In this document: piece after piece, positions 17,445-26,008 of the stretch
Layout: the number at the start of each line of letters is the position of its first letter
Position numbering within the stretch: position 1 is the stretch's first letter
NCBI RefSeq assembly: GCF_000775915.1
Contig: NZ_BBLT01000001.1
Coordinates: 558,001 to 622,000 of the forward strand
Reading direction: 5' to 3'
Origin: Sporocytophaga myxococcoides
GTDB taxonomy: Bacteria > Bacteroidota > Bacteroidia > Cytophagales > Cytophagaceae
Length of the DNA stretch: 64,000 nucleotides
Program-made: the position numbers and the translations under genes
Notes under the pieces: model-generated
What the model was told of the DNA's origin: nothing
What the model saw: the letters and a program-made list of their open reading frames with translations, nothing else
Database searches by the model: none

Positions 17445-18353
17445 ATGATTTTTTTCTTAAAGAGGATTTTTGAGAATACAGAAGAACTGTTACTGAATAT
17501 ATATCATACAGTAATATCAATTATGAAGTTATTGCTGTTAAGTAAGTTTGGAATCAAAAATCCTAAAGCTACAAGTGAGAATTGTATCATATTGGGCAAC
17601 GGACCATCTTTAAAGACATCATTCGAAGATAACTTTGAGTTCTTTAAAAAACACCCGCTTTTTTGTGTCAACCACTTTGCTCAGTCTAAGGAATATGATG
17701 AGTTAAAGCCGCAAAATTATGTCTTTCTGGATCCTAATTTTTTCTCAGAATATGGAATGAAAAGAGACCCAAACGTTTCAGGCACTATTAAAAAGTTGAG
17801 CACTGAAACCAATTGGGATATGAACCTATACATTCCTTTTATATCAAGGAAATCAAAGATTATTCGACAAATATTAAAACAGAATCCGAGAATTAAGTTG
17901 ATATATTATAACTACACTATAGTTAAAGGTTTTAAGTCAGTCATCTTTTATCTTTTTAAAAGCAATTTAGGAATGCCTCTTTGCCAGAATGTCCTGGGAG
18001 CTTGTATATTTTTATCTCTTAATGCCGGGTATAAAAAGGTTTATCTATTTGGTGCCGAACATTCCTGGATACAAAATCTTAGAGTAAGTGATGATAATCA
18101 TTTGTACATGAATCATGTTCATTTTTATTCGAATGAGACGAAACCTATGGTGACAAAAATATACAGATCTCAAGAGAGCGAAGAAAAGATGCCTATCAGT
18201 GAATACTTCTATGCATGTTTTAAAACCTTTAATGTTTATTATATTTTAGAAGCATATTCAAAAAAGATAGGAGCAAAAGTATTTAATTGTACCAAAGATT
18301 CTTACATAGATGCTTTTGAAAAAAAGACATTTGACAAAAACTTTAACGCTTAA
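17445..18353 (+). CDS. putative glycosyltransferase with sialyltransferase (GT42/DUF115)-like GNGPSLK motif
   Basis: A 302-residue protein starting 3 bp after pseI. N-terminal helix rich in hydrophobics (about 1-36), then IILGNGPSLK (about 47-56), a CVNHF motif, a YVFLDPNFF motif and NVLGACIFLSLNAGYKKVYLFG near residue 190. This series (GNGPSLK, C-N-F, F-x-P-x-FF, a G-x-x-x-x-A-x-x-x-G-Y-K-x-x-Y-L-x-G helix-strand) parallels Campylobacter CST-type sialyltransferases and the DUF115 motility accessory family. Position after pseI makes a pseudaminic acid transferase attractive. Family is moderately sure, activity is inference. Confidence 0.6.
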   Translation: MIFFLKRIFENTEELLLNIYHTVISIMKLLLLSKFGIKNPKATSENCIILGNGPSLKTSFEDNFEFFKKHPLFCVNHFAQSKEYDELKPQNYVFLDPNFFSEYGMKRDPNVSGTIKKLSTETNWDMNLYIPFISRKSKIIRQILKQNPRIKLIYYNYTIVKGFKSVIFYLFKSNLGMPLCQNVLGACIFLSLNAGYKKVYLFGAEHSWIQNLRVSDDNHLYMNHVHFYSNETKPMVTKIYRSQESEEKMPISEYFYACFKTFNVYYILEAYSKKIGAKVFNCTKDSYIDAFEKKTFDKNFNA

Positions 18354-19159
18354 TGAAATCCATTCTTCAGATAATTTTTAGAAATCAGGTTTATTTAACC
18401 AAAGGAAAAGGAATATCTATTCTGGATAAACTTAAGTTGAAAGCTCAGGCCAGGTATAAATCAACTGAAATAAAATTTTTTGGAACCCCATTTTATATTA
18501 GTGATGCTTCTTCTTTTGTGTCAATGTATGAAGAGATATTTATAAAAAAAATTTATGAGTTTAAATCCATTTCATCCCAACCTCTTATTATAGACTGTGG
18601 GTCCAATATTGGCGTAAGTATTCTTTACTTTAAGAGGCTATATCCTAATGCAGAGATAATAGGTTTTGAACCGGATCCGACCATATTTAAACTTTTAAAA
18701 TCTAACATTGAAAATCAGGAATTAGACAAGGTTGATCTAAGACAGCAGGCTGTCTGGAAGAATAGTGAACCACTGATCTTCCAAAGTCAGGGAGGTTTGT
18801 CTGGGCATATTTCTCAGGAAGGAGAATTTAATAATGTTACTAAAATAGATGCTTTCAGATTGAAGGATTTACTTGAATCAAAAGCTGCTATAGACTTTCT
18901 AAAAATTGACATAGAGGGAGCAGAATATGAGGTTCTGAAGGATTGTAAAGATGTCTTACGGAGTGTTAAAAATATTTTTGTTGAATACCATTCATTGGAA
19001 AAAGAGAACCAAAAGCTAGATGAAGTTCTTAAGATTCTTTCTGATTCTGGTTTCAGGTATCACATTCAAGAGGCATTTACTTCCTCTCAACCATATATGC
19101 ATGTTAATACAATGTGTGAGATGGATCTGCAGTTAAATATTTTTGGGTTTAGAAATTAA
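18353..19159 (+). CDS. FkbM-family SAM-dependent methyltransferase
   Basis: A 268-residue Rossmann methyltransferase. The SAM-binding motif is IIDCGSNIGVSILYFK (about 79-94), followed by the acidic ribose-binding loop IIGFEPDPTIF, and the FkbM-typical LKIDIEGAEYEVLKD near residue 185. It overlaps the previous gene by one base (TAATG), so the two are translationally coupled. FkbM enzymes O-methylate sugars or polyketides; in this locus a methyl cap on the pseudaminic acid-containing glycan is the likely role, but the target is inferred. Confidence 0.9.
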   Translation: MKSILQIIFRNQVYLTKGKGISILDKLKLKAQARYKSTEIKFFGTPFYISDASSFVSMYEEIFIKKIYEFKSISSQPLIIDCGSNIGVSILYFKRLYPNAEIIGFEPDPTIFKLLKSNIENQELDKVDLRQQAVWKNSEPLIFQSQGGLSGHISQEGEFNNVTKIDAFRLKDLLESKAAIDFLKIDIEGAEYEVLKDCKDVLRSVKNIFVEYHSLEKENQKLDEVLKILSDSGFRYHIQEAFTSSQPYMHVNTMCEMDLQLNIFGFRN

Positions 19160-19916
19160 AATTTTGACTGGGAAAGAAAATATTGTAGTTATAATTCCTG
19201 TATATAAAGAGGAACTTTCGGACGGAGAAAAAATTTCTTTTATGCAGGGATGTAGAATACTGGGAGATTATGATATCATTTTAGTCGCTCCCTTATCGCT
19301 TGACTTAAACAATTATTTTTCAATAGCCGGAAACACTCCTCTTAAAATAGAGAGGTTTCCATCAGAGTATTTTAAGGGAATAAAAGGATATAACCGCCTG
19401 CTACTGGGGAGCGAATTTTATAAAAGATTTTTATCATATGAATATATGCTCATCTATCAGTTGGATGCCTTTGTGTTCAATAATTCTTTAATAGATTGGT
19501 GCAAAAAAGACTTTGACTATATTGGAGCTCCATTTATGGATCCCGATTGGATAAAGAAATTGGAAATAAAGCTACATTTTCCCGTTGGAAGATGGATTAA
19601 TAGGGTAGGGAATGGAGGCCTTTCATTGAGAAGAGTAAGTAAGTTTTATAGAGGAGCAAGGCTGTTGTTTCCACTTGCATATCTCTGGAAATACAATGAA
19701 GATTTTTTTTGGACCTCAGTAGCTGCCAGAATTTTACCTTCATTTAAAATCCCTGATTTTTCTACAGCCCTTCAATTCGCTTTTGAAGAGCGTCCTTCAG
19801 CAGCCTTCCGGATGAACAATTCTAATTTGCCATTCGGTGTGCATGCTTGGGAAAAATATGAACCTGAATTCTGGAAGGATTATATCGAAAGTTTTGGCTA
19901 TCAGATCAAAGACTAA
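19143..19916 (+). CDS. DUF5672 family glycosyltransferase-like protein
   Basis: A 257-residue cytoplasmic protein with the conserved series of the DUF5672 family: YMLIYQLDAFVF (about 100-111), DYIGAPF, VGNGGLSLRR, EDFFW, FAFE and PFGVHAWEKY near the end. The DAF and EDFFW acidic motifs suggest a GT-A type active site. The start is uncertain: TTG 19143 (overlapping the methyltransferase by 17 bp) or TTG 19164 (just after its stop). Third in a tightly packed set with the GNGPSLK protein and the FkbM enzyme. Sugar specificity unknown. Confidence 0.82.
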   Translation: MGLEIKILTGKENIVVIIPVYKEELSDGEKISFMQGCRILGDYDIILVAPLSLDLNNYFSIAGNTPLKIERFPSEYFKGIKGYNRLLLGSEFYKRFLSYEYMLIYQLDAFVFNNSLIDWCKKDFDYIGAPFMDPDWIKKLEIKLHFPVGRWINRVGNGGLSLRRVSKFYRGARLLFPLAYLWKYNEDFFWTSVAARILPSFKIPDFSTALQFAFEERPSAAFRMNNSNLPFGVHAWEKYEPEFWKDYIESFGYQIKD

Positions 19917-19933
19917 ATTGATAGCCAAAACTT
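19889..19933 (+). repeat. perfect 15-bp inverted repeat spanning the stop codon
   Basis: Arms at 19889-19903 and 19919-19933 are exact reverse complements (core GTTTTGGCTATCA) with a 15-nt spacer that contains the stop codon of the DUF5672 gene. The RNA would fold into a strong hairpin at the mRNA 3' end. There is no T-tract after it, so it may be an RNA-stabilising end rather than a classic terminator. Confidence 0.8.
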
Positions 19934-19977
19934 GGATTAATATTCTCAATCTAAAAATGTAAGAGAACTTGAATTTT

Positions 19978-22407
19978 TTATGATCTCTCTTTATTATTCT
20001 TTCTTACCTGAATGATCTGGAATCCTAACAGGGAGATAATCGAAACTAAGAATAGTATGGAACCAATTCTTGAAATTTTTTCTCCAACTATATAAGATCT
20101 AGGTTCGAATTTGAATAAAATTTCATGTTTCCCTGTGGGAATCTTCAACGCTCTCAATATATAATTGACTCTGATATGTTCTACAGGTTTTCCGTCTATA
20201 TAGGCATTCCATCCGGGTTGGTAATATACATCAGAGAACACAGCAAGTTGATCACTATTGGTTTCTGCTTCAAATTTCAAATGATTTGGATGATAATCAA
20301 TCAACTCTATAGTTGCGGTGGTGTCTTTTTTAGGGTTAATCCCTTTTACATATTCTTCAAACCTTTTATCCACAATAGCAGTTTCGGCTGGGTTAAAATT
20401 TTTCAACCCAATTAATTCTTCATCTGGTCCGGGTACTATTCTTATATTATCTACAAACCAGGCATTGCCCAGAGCGCCTGGGTTATTTTGAACCATAGGC
20501 TGATTAGTTTGCTTATCAGGAAAAATAAAATATTTTGTATTGAGCATATTCAGCACAGACATGTTGTTTTTGCTTAAGCAGGAATCAATCAGGTCCTGAT
20601 ACCTTGCCAGTTTGATTGCGCTGTACCCACCAATTGATTTGTGAAAATATGATGTTATGGCATCTGAAAATGGATTAGCAGTTACATTAAAGACTCTGAA
20701 ATATGTGTCAGGATCTTTTTGAATAATTTCATCCGCTTGAGTTGGAACAAAGATTGACTCTTCATAATTTTCTTTTTTCCTAAAATCGCTATTGTCTAAG
20801 TACCTTTTATCTATACTCCATAAATCGATGAGTACAAGAGCAGATATTGCAAGGTAACATACGGTGGATTTTAGTTTATCATTGATGTAAAGCCAAATAA
20901 CAGCCGCTGCTGCAACCACGAAGAATAAGGACCTGAAAGCATCCATTCTTAAATTTGACGCTCTGTCTTCTTTTAAAGATTCAGAAAGCCATTGAGGTAC
21001 TTGCGCATCTGTAGCGCTTGAAAAATCAAAAAATGCACCTCCAAGAATTGCAAAAAATAATGCTATCCCTCCTGTAATACCCAAAGAAATTTTAAGTCCT
21101 TTTTGTATTTCATCTTTACTTAGCTCTCCATCAAATATCTTTTTTAATACAATAAATCCCAGCAGAGGAAATGTTATTTCCGCCATAGTAAGAATCATTG
21201 TTACACTTCGGAATTTATTATAAAGTGGAACATAATCAAAAAATAAATTAGTTAGGAGTTCAAAATTCTTACCCCATGAAAGAGTAATAGATAAAACTGT
21301 TATTGGAATAATCCACCATTTAATTGGCCCTTTTATAAGTACAAGGCCTAATACAAAGAGGAAGCAAACTATTGCACCAAAATAAATTGGTCCCGAAGTA
21401 AAAGGCTGATCGCCCCAATATAAAGGCATCCCTGAGATATATTCCTTAGCCTGGCGCTTATCTACACCATTTGAAATGAGGGTTTTATAGGTTGCAGAGC
21501 TAGTGCTTAACGGTTCATGAGAACTTCCACCATAAAATGATGGGATGAATAAAGTCATAGTTTCCATTACTCCGTTACTCCAGCTCAGAGCATAATCTTT
21601 ATCGAGACCATCCCCTTGTGATTTTTTGGCTTGCAAATCAGATCCTCCTCTTGGAGTAGCTTTGGAATATTCAGACATAGTCCACAATCTTGAAAAGTTG
21701 GGTCCTATGCTGATGATGGCGCAAACTGCCAATATAAATGATGCAATAAAGAATCTTTTAAGTTGTTTTTCCTTTAGTGATCTTATAAACTCAGCAATGA
21801 CTATAAATATGATCATTATCAGAAGGTAATAATTGATCTGTACGTGGCTGTAAAAAATTTGAAGGGCAAGGAACAGAATAGTAAGAGCAGCACCTGACAC
21901 CATATTTCTCCTGTAGGTAAGAATAACCCCTGCCAGAACCGGAGCCATCAACATCATGTCAAATACCTTGTTTATATGACCTGCTTCAATGCTTATTAAG
22001 TTATAGGATGAAAATGTATATGCAAGACCACCGGCAAAGCACAGCCAGTAATTAAGTCCATATATATGTAATAGAATGTAAAATCCAAGAAACCCGAGAA
22101 TGCAAAGTAAAACAGGGGTAGGAATGATGTTATTTATAAAATGATTTGCTTTGATGAATATATTTGTACCATAACCTCTCCACACTGGCATACCACTAAA
22201 TGTACTGTTTGACCATAATATTTCTTCTCCTGTTTTCTTTTCAAAATCAACAGATTCTTTTAGAGCACCGATAGTTTGAATCATGTCATTCTGAGCCAGA
22301 CTTTTATTGCTAAAGACGGGGGAGAAATAAATAAAAATAATAACTAAAAAAGCTGCAAAGGCAAGCAGATGTGGTAAAACGTTTTCTTTAAAATAATTAG
22401 TTTGCAT
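19978..22407 (-). CDS. YfhO family membrane protein (GT-C-like)
   Basis: An 809-residue inner-membrane protein with about 12-13 membrane segments: one near residues 15-30, a cluster to about 250, another between about 340 and 530, and one at the C-terminal end (IGSILFLVSIISLLGFQII). The first outer loop holds IQTIGALKESVDFEKKTGE, matching the acidic catalytic-loop region of YfhO-like GT-C proteins. A soluble domain follows (about 560-780). In Gram-positives YfhO adds sugars to lipoteichoic acid. In Bacteroidota the function is unknown, with a lipid-linked sugar donor most likely. Divergent from the flippase gene. Confidence 0.9.
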   Translation of the reverse strand: MQTNYFKENVLPHLLAFAAFLVIIFIYFSPVFSNKSLAQNDMIQTIGALKESVDFEKKTGEEILWSNSTFSGMPVWRGYGTNIFIKANHFINNIIPTPVLLCILGFLGFYILLHIYGLNYWLCFAGGLAYTFSSYNLISIEAGHINKVFDMMLMAPVLAGVILTYRRNMVSGAALTILFLALQIFYSHVQINYYLLIMIIFIVIAEFIRSLKEKQLKRFFIASFILAVCAIISIGPNFSRLWTMSEYSKATPRGGSDLQAKKSQGDGLDKDYALSWSNGVMETMTLFIPSFYGGSSHEPLSTSSATYKTLISNGVDKRQAKEYISGMPLYWGDQPFTSGPIYFGAIVCFLFVLGLVLIKGPIKWWIIPITVLSITLSWGKNFELLTNLFFDYVPLYNKFRSVTMILTMAEITFPLLGFIVLKKIFDGELSKDEIQKGLKISLGITGGIALFFAILGGAFFDFSSATDAQVPQWLSESLKEDRASNLRMDAFRSLFFVVAAAAVIWLYINDKLKSTVCYLAISALVLIDLWSIDKRYLDNSDFRKKENYEESIFVPTQADEIIQKDPDTYFRVFNVTANPFSDAITSYFHKSIGGYSAIKLARYQDLIDSCLSKNNMSVLNMLNTKYFIFPDKQTNQPMVQNNPGALGNAWFVDNIRIVPGPDEELIGLKNFNPAETAIVDKRFEEYVKGINPKKDTTATIELIDYHPNHLKFEAETNSDQLAVFSDVYYQPGWNAYIDGKPVEHIRVNYILRALKIPTGKHEILFKFEPRSYIVGEKISRIGSILFLVSIISLLGFQIIQVRKNNKERS

Positions 22408-22516
22408 ATTCGAATTTAATGAATATTTAAATTTAAAAACTCAATCTAGTGCGGCAAATATATGGGAATTCTCCTATTACTAGTATATTTAACAAAGATT
22501 TCATTCAAATAGAAGT

Positions 22517-24031
22517 ATGGGGATAGTTGTTCGGCAGGGAGTCAAAGGTACAGTTGTTACTTATCTTGGGGTTTTAATAGGAGCGATAAATCTTTTATGG
22601 ATATTTCCCAAATTTTTGAAGCCCGAAGAAATAGGATTGATAAGGGTCTTATTGGATATTGGAATGGTTGTCGCAGCTCTTTCTCAAGTAGGTGCCGGAA
22701 ATATTGCTGATCGCTTTTTCAGTCATTTCAGGGATGAAGAGAAATTCCACCATGGTTTCCTGGTTTTTTTGCTCCTTTTCCCATTGCTTGGCTATCTTTT
22801 CATAGGCGGAATTCTTTTAATCGGAGAAACTTATTTTATTGAATTCTATCAACAGAAATCTGCTTTAGTTTCTCATTACTTCTATTCCATTTTTCCTCTT
22901 GCATTCTTCCTGGTCTATGTTGGAGTTTTTGAGGCTTATTCTCGAATACACATGCGAATAGCAATTCCGGCCTTTTTCAGGGAAGTCCTTCTGAGATTAT
23001 TGCTCGCAGGCATTGTTATTGTTTATTATTTCAAATTAATAGACCTGGATGGATTAGTTTTTCTGCTCATCTCTACCTATGCCATTAATTTTATTCTTCT
23101 GTGTTTCTATATTAAATTTCTGGGAAGGTGGTATCTGAATGCAGGCTATCTGAGGGCTAAAGTTGGATTGATAAAGGAGATAATTTACTATGGACTGTTT
23201 ATTTTTCTGGCTGGTGCATTTGGCTTAATTGCAACAAAAATTGACATAATCATTTTAAGTGCTTACACAGGGCTAAAATTAACAGGAGTGTATACCATTG
23301 CATTTTTTATGGGAACAATAATTGAAATCCCAAGAAGATCTTTAAGTCAGATTGTAAGCCCTTTAATTGGAGAGGCCTGGAGAAATAATGACTTTGTCAA
23401 GATTGATGAGTTATATAAAAAGACAAGTTTAAATCAGCTTATTTTAGGAGTTCTTTTATTGTTACTGATCTGGGGGAATATTAATGAACTATTTTTTATG
23501 ATCCCAAATTCAGAAATTTATATTGCCGGGAAATATATAGTTTTGATTATTGCTATATCAAGACTATCAGATATGGTTACGGGAAGCAACGCAGAAATCA
23601 TCCTGAATTCCCCATTTTATAAAATAAATTTCATAATAGTTATAATTTCCGGAGTTTTAACAATCGCTGCCAATTTTATTCTCATTCCTAAATATGATAT
23701 GTATGGTGCGGCTTTTGCAACCTTTATCAGCTTTGGAATTATGAATTTTATTAAATCATATATTATTTACAAAAAGATAGGATTACATCCTTTTACAAAG
23801 GAAACCCTTCATATTATCCTAATTGGCGGTGGAATTTTCTTACTCCTGGAGTGCGTGCCCGAAATAGGTAATAATAATATTTATTGGGTTCTGTTTTCGA
23901 TAGGTTTAAAATCCTTCCTGACTATAATGATTTTTATATTTCTTGTATATTATCTCAAATTTTCAGCTGAACTAAATAATATTATTGATATGATATTACA
24001 ATTTATCAAAAGTAAACTTTCAAAAAGGTAA
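22517..24031 (+). CDS. oligosaccharide flippase family protein (Wzx/MATE-like)
   Basis: A 504-residue polytopic membrane protein with about 12-14 predicted transmembrane helices spread over the whole length and a short basic N-terminus. The pattern, including the IFLAGAFGLIATKIDIIIL helix in the middle, matches the polysaccharide biosynthesis (PST/Wzx) exporters of the MOP superfamily. It likely flips an undecaprenyl-linked glycan to the periplasm and closes the glycan locus. Its last codons overlap the convergent small gene by 12 bp. Confidence 0.9.
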   Translation: MGIVVRQGVKGTVVTYLGVLIGAINLLWIFPKFLKPEEIGLIRVLLDIGMVVAALSQVGAGNIADRFFSHFRDEEKFHHGFLVFLLLFPLLGYLFIGGILLIGETYFIEFYQQKSALVSHYFYSIFPLAFFLVYVGVFEAYSRIHMRIAIPAFFREVLLRLLLAGIVIVYYFKLIDLDGLVFLLISTYAINFILLCFYIKFLGRWYLNAGYLRAKVGLIKEIIYYGLFIFLAGAFGLIATKIDIIILSAYTGLKLTGVYTIAFFMGTIIEIPRRSLSQIVSPLIGEAWRNNDFVKIDELYKKTSLNQLILGVLLLLLIWGNINELFFMIPNSEIYIAGKYIVLIIAISRLSDMVTGSNAEIILNSPFYKINFIIVIISGVLTIAANFILIPKYDMYGAAFATFISFGIMNFIKSYIIYKKIGLHPFTKETLHIILIGGGIFLLLECVPEIGNNNIYWVLFSIGLKSFLTIMIFIFLVYYLKFSAELNNIIDMILQFIKSKLSKR

Positions 24032-24328
24032 AGGGGGGAAAACCTTATCTTTGTGTTTAGTTTTTAAAGTAGAATCTTGATCTTTTTTTAAGTTTTCCTT
24101 TAAAGAGGATGGCGGATTCAAAATACGTGGGGAGTAAAGTATAGAAAAAATAAAAATTGAAATTAAAGAAACAGCAATGGTAAGATTATTAAAGCGGTTT
24201 AGTTTTAAATAAACTGGCTTTTTATGAAGTGCATCATAAATTTTATCCCAAGCATACGGATCCGGAGAGGTTTCTAACACCTCTAGCTTATTTTTTATCA
24301 GCTCATATTTTGGATCTTGCTTTTCCAT
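24020..24328 (-). CDS. small single-pass membrane protein, 102 aa
   Basis: Cytoplasmic N-terminal part (about 1-48) with SPDPYAWDKIYDAL, one transmembrane helix (about 49-66), then a short charged/proline tail. The layout resembles small anti-sigma-like membrane proteins, but no sigma gene is adjacent, so that remains a guess. It overlaps the flippase 3' end by 12 bp on the opposite strand. No recognised family. Confidence 0.6.
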   Translation of the reverse strand: MEKQDPKYELIKNKLEVLETSPDPYAWDKIYDALHKKPVYLKLNRFNNLTIAVSLISIFIFSILYSPRILNPPSSLKENLKKDQDSTLKTKHKDKVFPPLPF

Positions 24329-24435
24329 TCCCGTTCAGGGATAATTTTATTAAAAATAATTTTTTTAAAAAAAGTGAACAATCAAAAAAGATGTCAGGTT
24401 CTCTTTTAATTAAAACTCCTTATTACTAGATGCTT

Positions 24436-24483
24436 TTTTTTAGAAAAAGGTTGTATCGGCCAGTTAAAGATTTTTCTAAAAAA
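24436..24483. repeat. perfect 13-bp inverted repeat upstream of ffh
   Basis: Arms TTTTTTAGAAAAA (24436-24448) and its exact reverse complement (24471-24483) flank a 22-nt spacer. It lies in the gap between the divergent small membrane protein and ffh. Could be a regulatory site or a weak terminator. AT-rich arms lower the weight of the match. Confidence 0.6.
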
Positions 24484-24557
24484 TGAAAAAGAGCCTAAAA
24501 TGCAATTAATCAATTGAAAATTACTCCTTAAATTCTGACAGAATTCAAGGTATTTCT

Positions 24558-24565
24558 TAATTTTG
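24558..24565 (+). promoter_or_regulatory. predicted -7 box TAATTTTG of ffh
   Basis: Matches TAnnTTTG about 22 bp upstream of the chosen ffh ATG at 24587. The box overlaps the alternative TTG codon at 24563, another reason to prefer the ATG. No convincing -33 element was seen. Confidence 0.45.
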
Positions 24566-24586
24566 TGTTTTATTACTGATAATAAT

Positions 24587-25912
24587 ATGTTCGAAAGTTT
24601 AAGTTCAAAAATTGATAAAGCCTTAAAGACTCTTAAAGGGCAGGGAAAAATTACTGAAATTAACGTAGCTTCTACGGTTAAGGAAATCAGAAAGGCGCTT
24701 ATCGATGCCGACGTAAATTATAAAGTTGCAAAATCTGTAACAGATAGTATCAGAGAAAAAGCTTTGGGCCGTGAGGTGCTTATCGCAGTTTCTCCAGGTC
24801 AGCTTCTTGTTAAAATTGTCAGTGAAGAGCTTACTGAACTGATGGGGGGGACCAAAGAGGATATCAATACCAAAGGAGATCCTGCTGTTATTTTAATTGC
24901 AGGTTTGCAAGGTTCAGGTAAAACTACTTTTTCTGCAAAACTTGCAAGTTTTCTTAAAAAGCAAAATAAAAATGTATTGCTGGCAGCCTGCGATATTTAT
25001 AGACCTGCGGCAATTGACCAGCTTAAAGTTCTTGGTGAGCAGGTAGGGGTCGAGGTTTATTCAGAACCTGAAAATAAAAATGCAGTTCAGATCGCTAAAA
25101 ATGCTATTGAACATGCTAAAAAGAATAATAAAAAAATTGTAATAGTCGATACTGCCGGACGTCTTGCGATAGATGAGCAGATGATGAAGGAAATTGAAGA
25201 GGTAAAAGCCTCAGTTAAACCTTCTGAAACGCTCTTTGTCGTTGATTCAATGACTGGTCAGGATGCTGTAAACACAGCTAAAACCTTCAACGAACGACTG
25301 AATTTTGATGGCGTAGTTCTAACCAAATTAGATGGTGATACCAGAGGTGGTGCTGCTTTGTCAATCAGGGCAGTCGTGGACAAGCCTATAAAGTTCATTA
25401 GTACAGGTGAGAAAATGGAGGCATTAGACCTTTTCTACCCTGATCGTATGGCTCAAAGAATCCTGGGAATGGGAGACGTTATTTCGCTTGTTGAAAGAGC
25501 GCAGCAGGTTTTTGATGAAGAAGAAGCAAAAAAGCTAAATCAGAAAATAAGAAAAAATCAGTTTAGCTTTGATGACTTTTTAGCCCAAATTCAGCAGATT
25601 AAGAAGATGGGAAGTATTAAGGACCTGGTTGGGATGATTCCTGGTATGAATAAAATGATGAAGGATATAGATATCGATGATAATGCATTTAAACCTATTG
25701 AAGCTATTATAAGAGCTATGACCTTGGAGGAAAGAGAGAACCCGGATATCATCAACGGTAGCAGAAGAAAGAGGATTGCAGATGGTAGCGGTACTACTAT
25801 TCAGCAGGTTAATAATCTTATCAAGCAATTCTCTGATATGAGAAAGTTAATGAAGAATATGAATAAAATGGGGAAAAAAGGGATGCCTAATATGAATGCA
25901 TTTGGAAGGTAG
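24587..25912 (+). CDS. ffh: signal recognition particle protein
   Basis: SRP54 homologue of about 441 residues that binds signal sequences and 4.5S RNA and delivers nascent membrane proteins to FtsY. N domain (about 1-90), G domain with GLQGSGKTTFSAKL, DTAGRL, TKLDGDTRGG, and a methionine-rich M domain (about 315-441) with MIPGMNKMMK and the RNA-binding SGTTIQQVNNL. I chose ATG 24587, which gives the usual MFESLSSK start; the eight extra codons from the TTG lie in the promoter. A terminator follows at once. No SRP RNA gene was recognised nearby. Confidence 0.97.
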   Translation: MFESLSSKIDKALKTLKGQGKITEINVASTVKEIRKALIDADVNYKVAKSVTDSIREKALGREVLIAVSPGQLLVKIVSEELTELMGGTKEDINTKGDPAVILIAGLQGSGKTTFSAKLASFLKKQNKNVLLAACDIYRPAAIDQLKVLGEQVGVEVYSEPENKNAVQIAKNAIEHAKKNNKKIVIVDTAGRLAIDEQMMKEIEEVKASVKPSETLFVVDSMTGQDAVNTAKTFNERLNFDGVVLTKLDGDTRGGAALSIRAVVDKPIKFISTGEKMEALDLFYPDRMAQRILGMGDVISLVERAQQVFDEEEAKKLNQKIRKNQFSFDDFLAQIQQIKKMGSIKDLVGMIPGMNKMMKDIDIDDNAFKPIEAIIRAMTLEERENPDIINGSRRKRIADGSGTTIQQVNNLIKQFSDMRKLMKNMNKMGKKGMPNMNAFGR

Positions 25913-25947
25913 TTGTAGGTGAATAAATCTATAAAATGATATATATA

Positions 25948-25983
25948 AAAAAAGGGGCTCTCGTTAATCAGAGTCCCTTTTTT
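25948..25983. terminator. terminator after ffh (bidirectional)
   Basis: Stem GGGGCTCT / AGAGTCCC (25954-25961 and 25970-25977, one G-U pair) with an 8-nt loop, flanked by A-run and T-run. It serves ffh and the convergent lipoprotein gene. Confidence 0.9.
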
Positions 25984-26008
25984 TATATATAAAGACTTAA
26001 AGTAAAAA

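Noticed and set aside
24329-24586. SRP RNA gene next to ffh
   Set aside because: No conserved SRP RNA tetraloop/symmetric-loop motif was recognised. The gap is AT-rich and contains only an inverted repeat.
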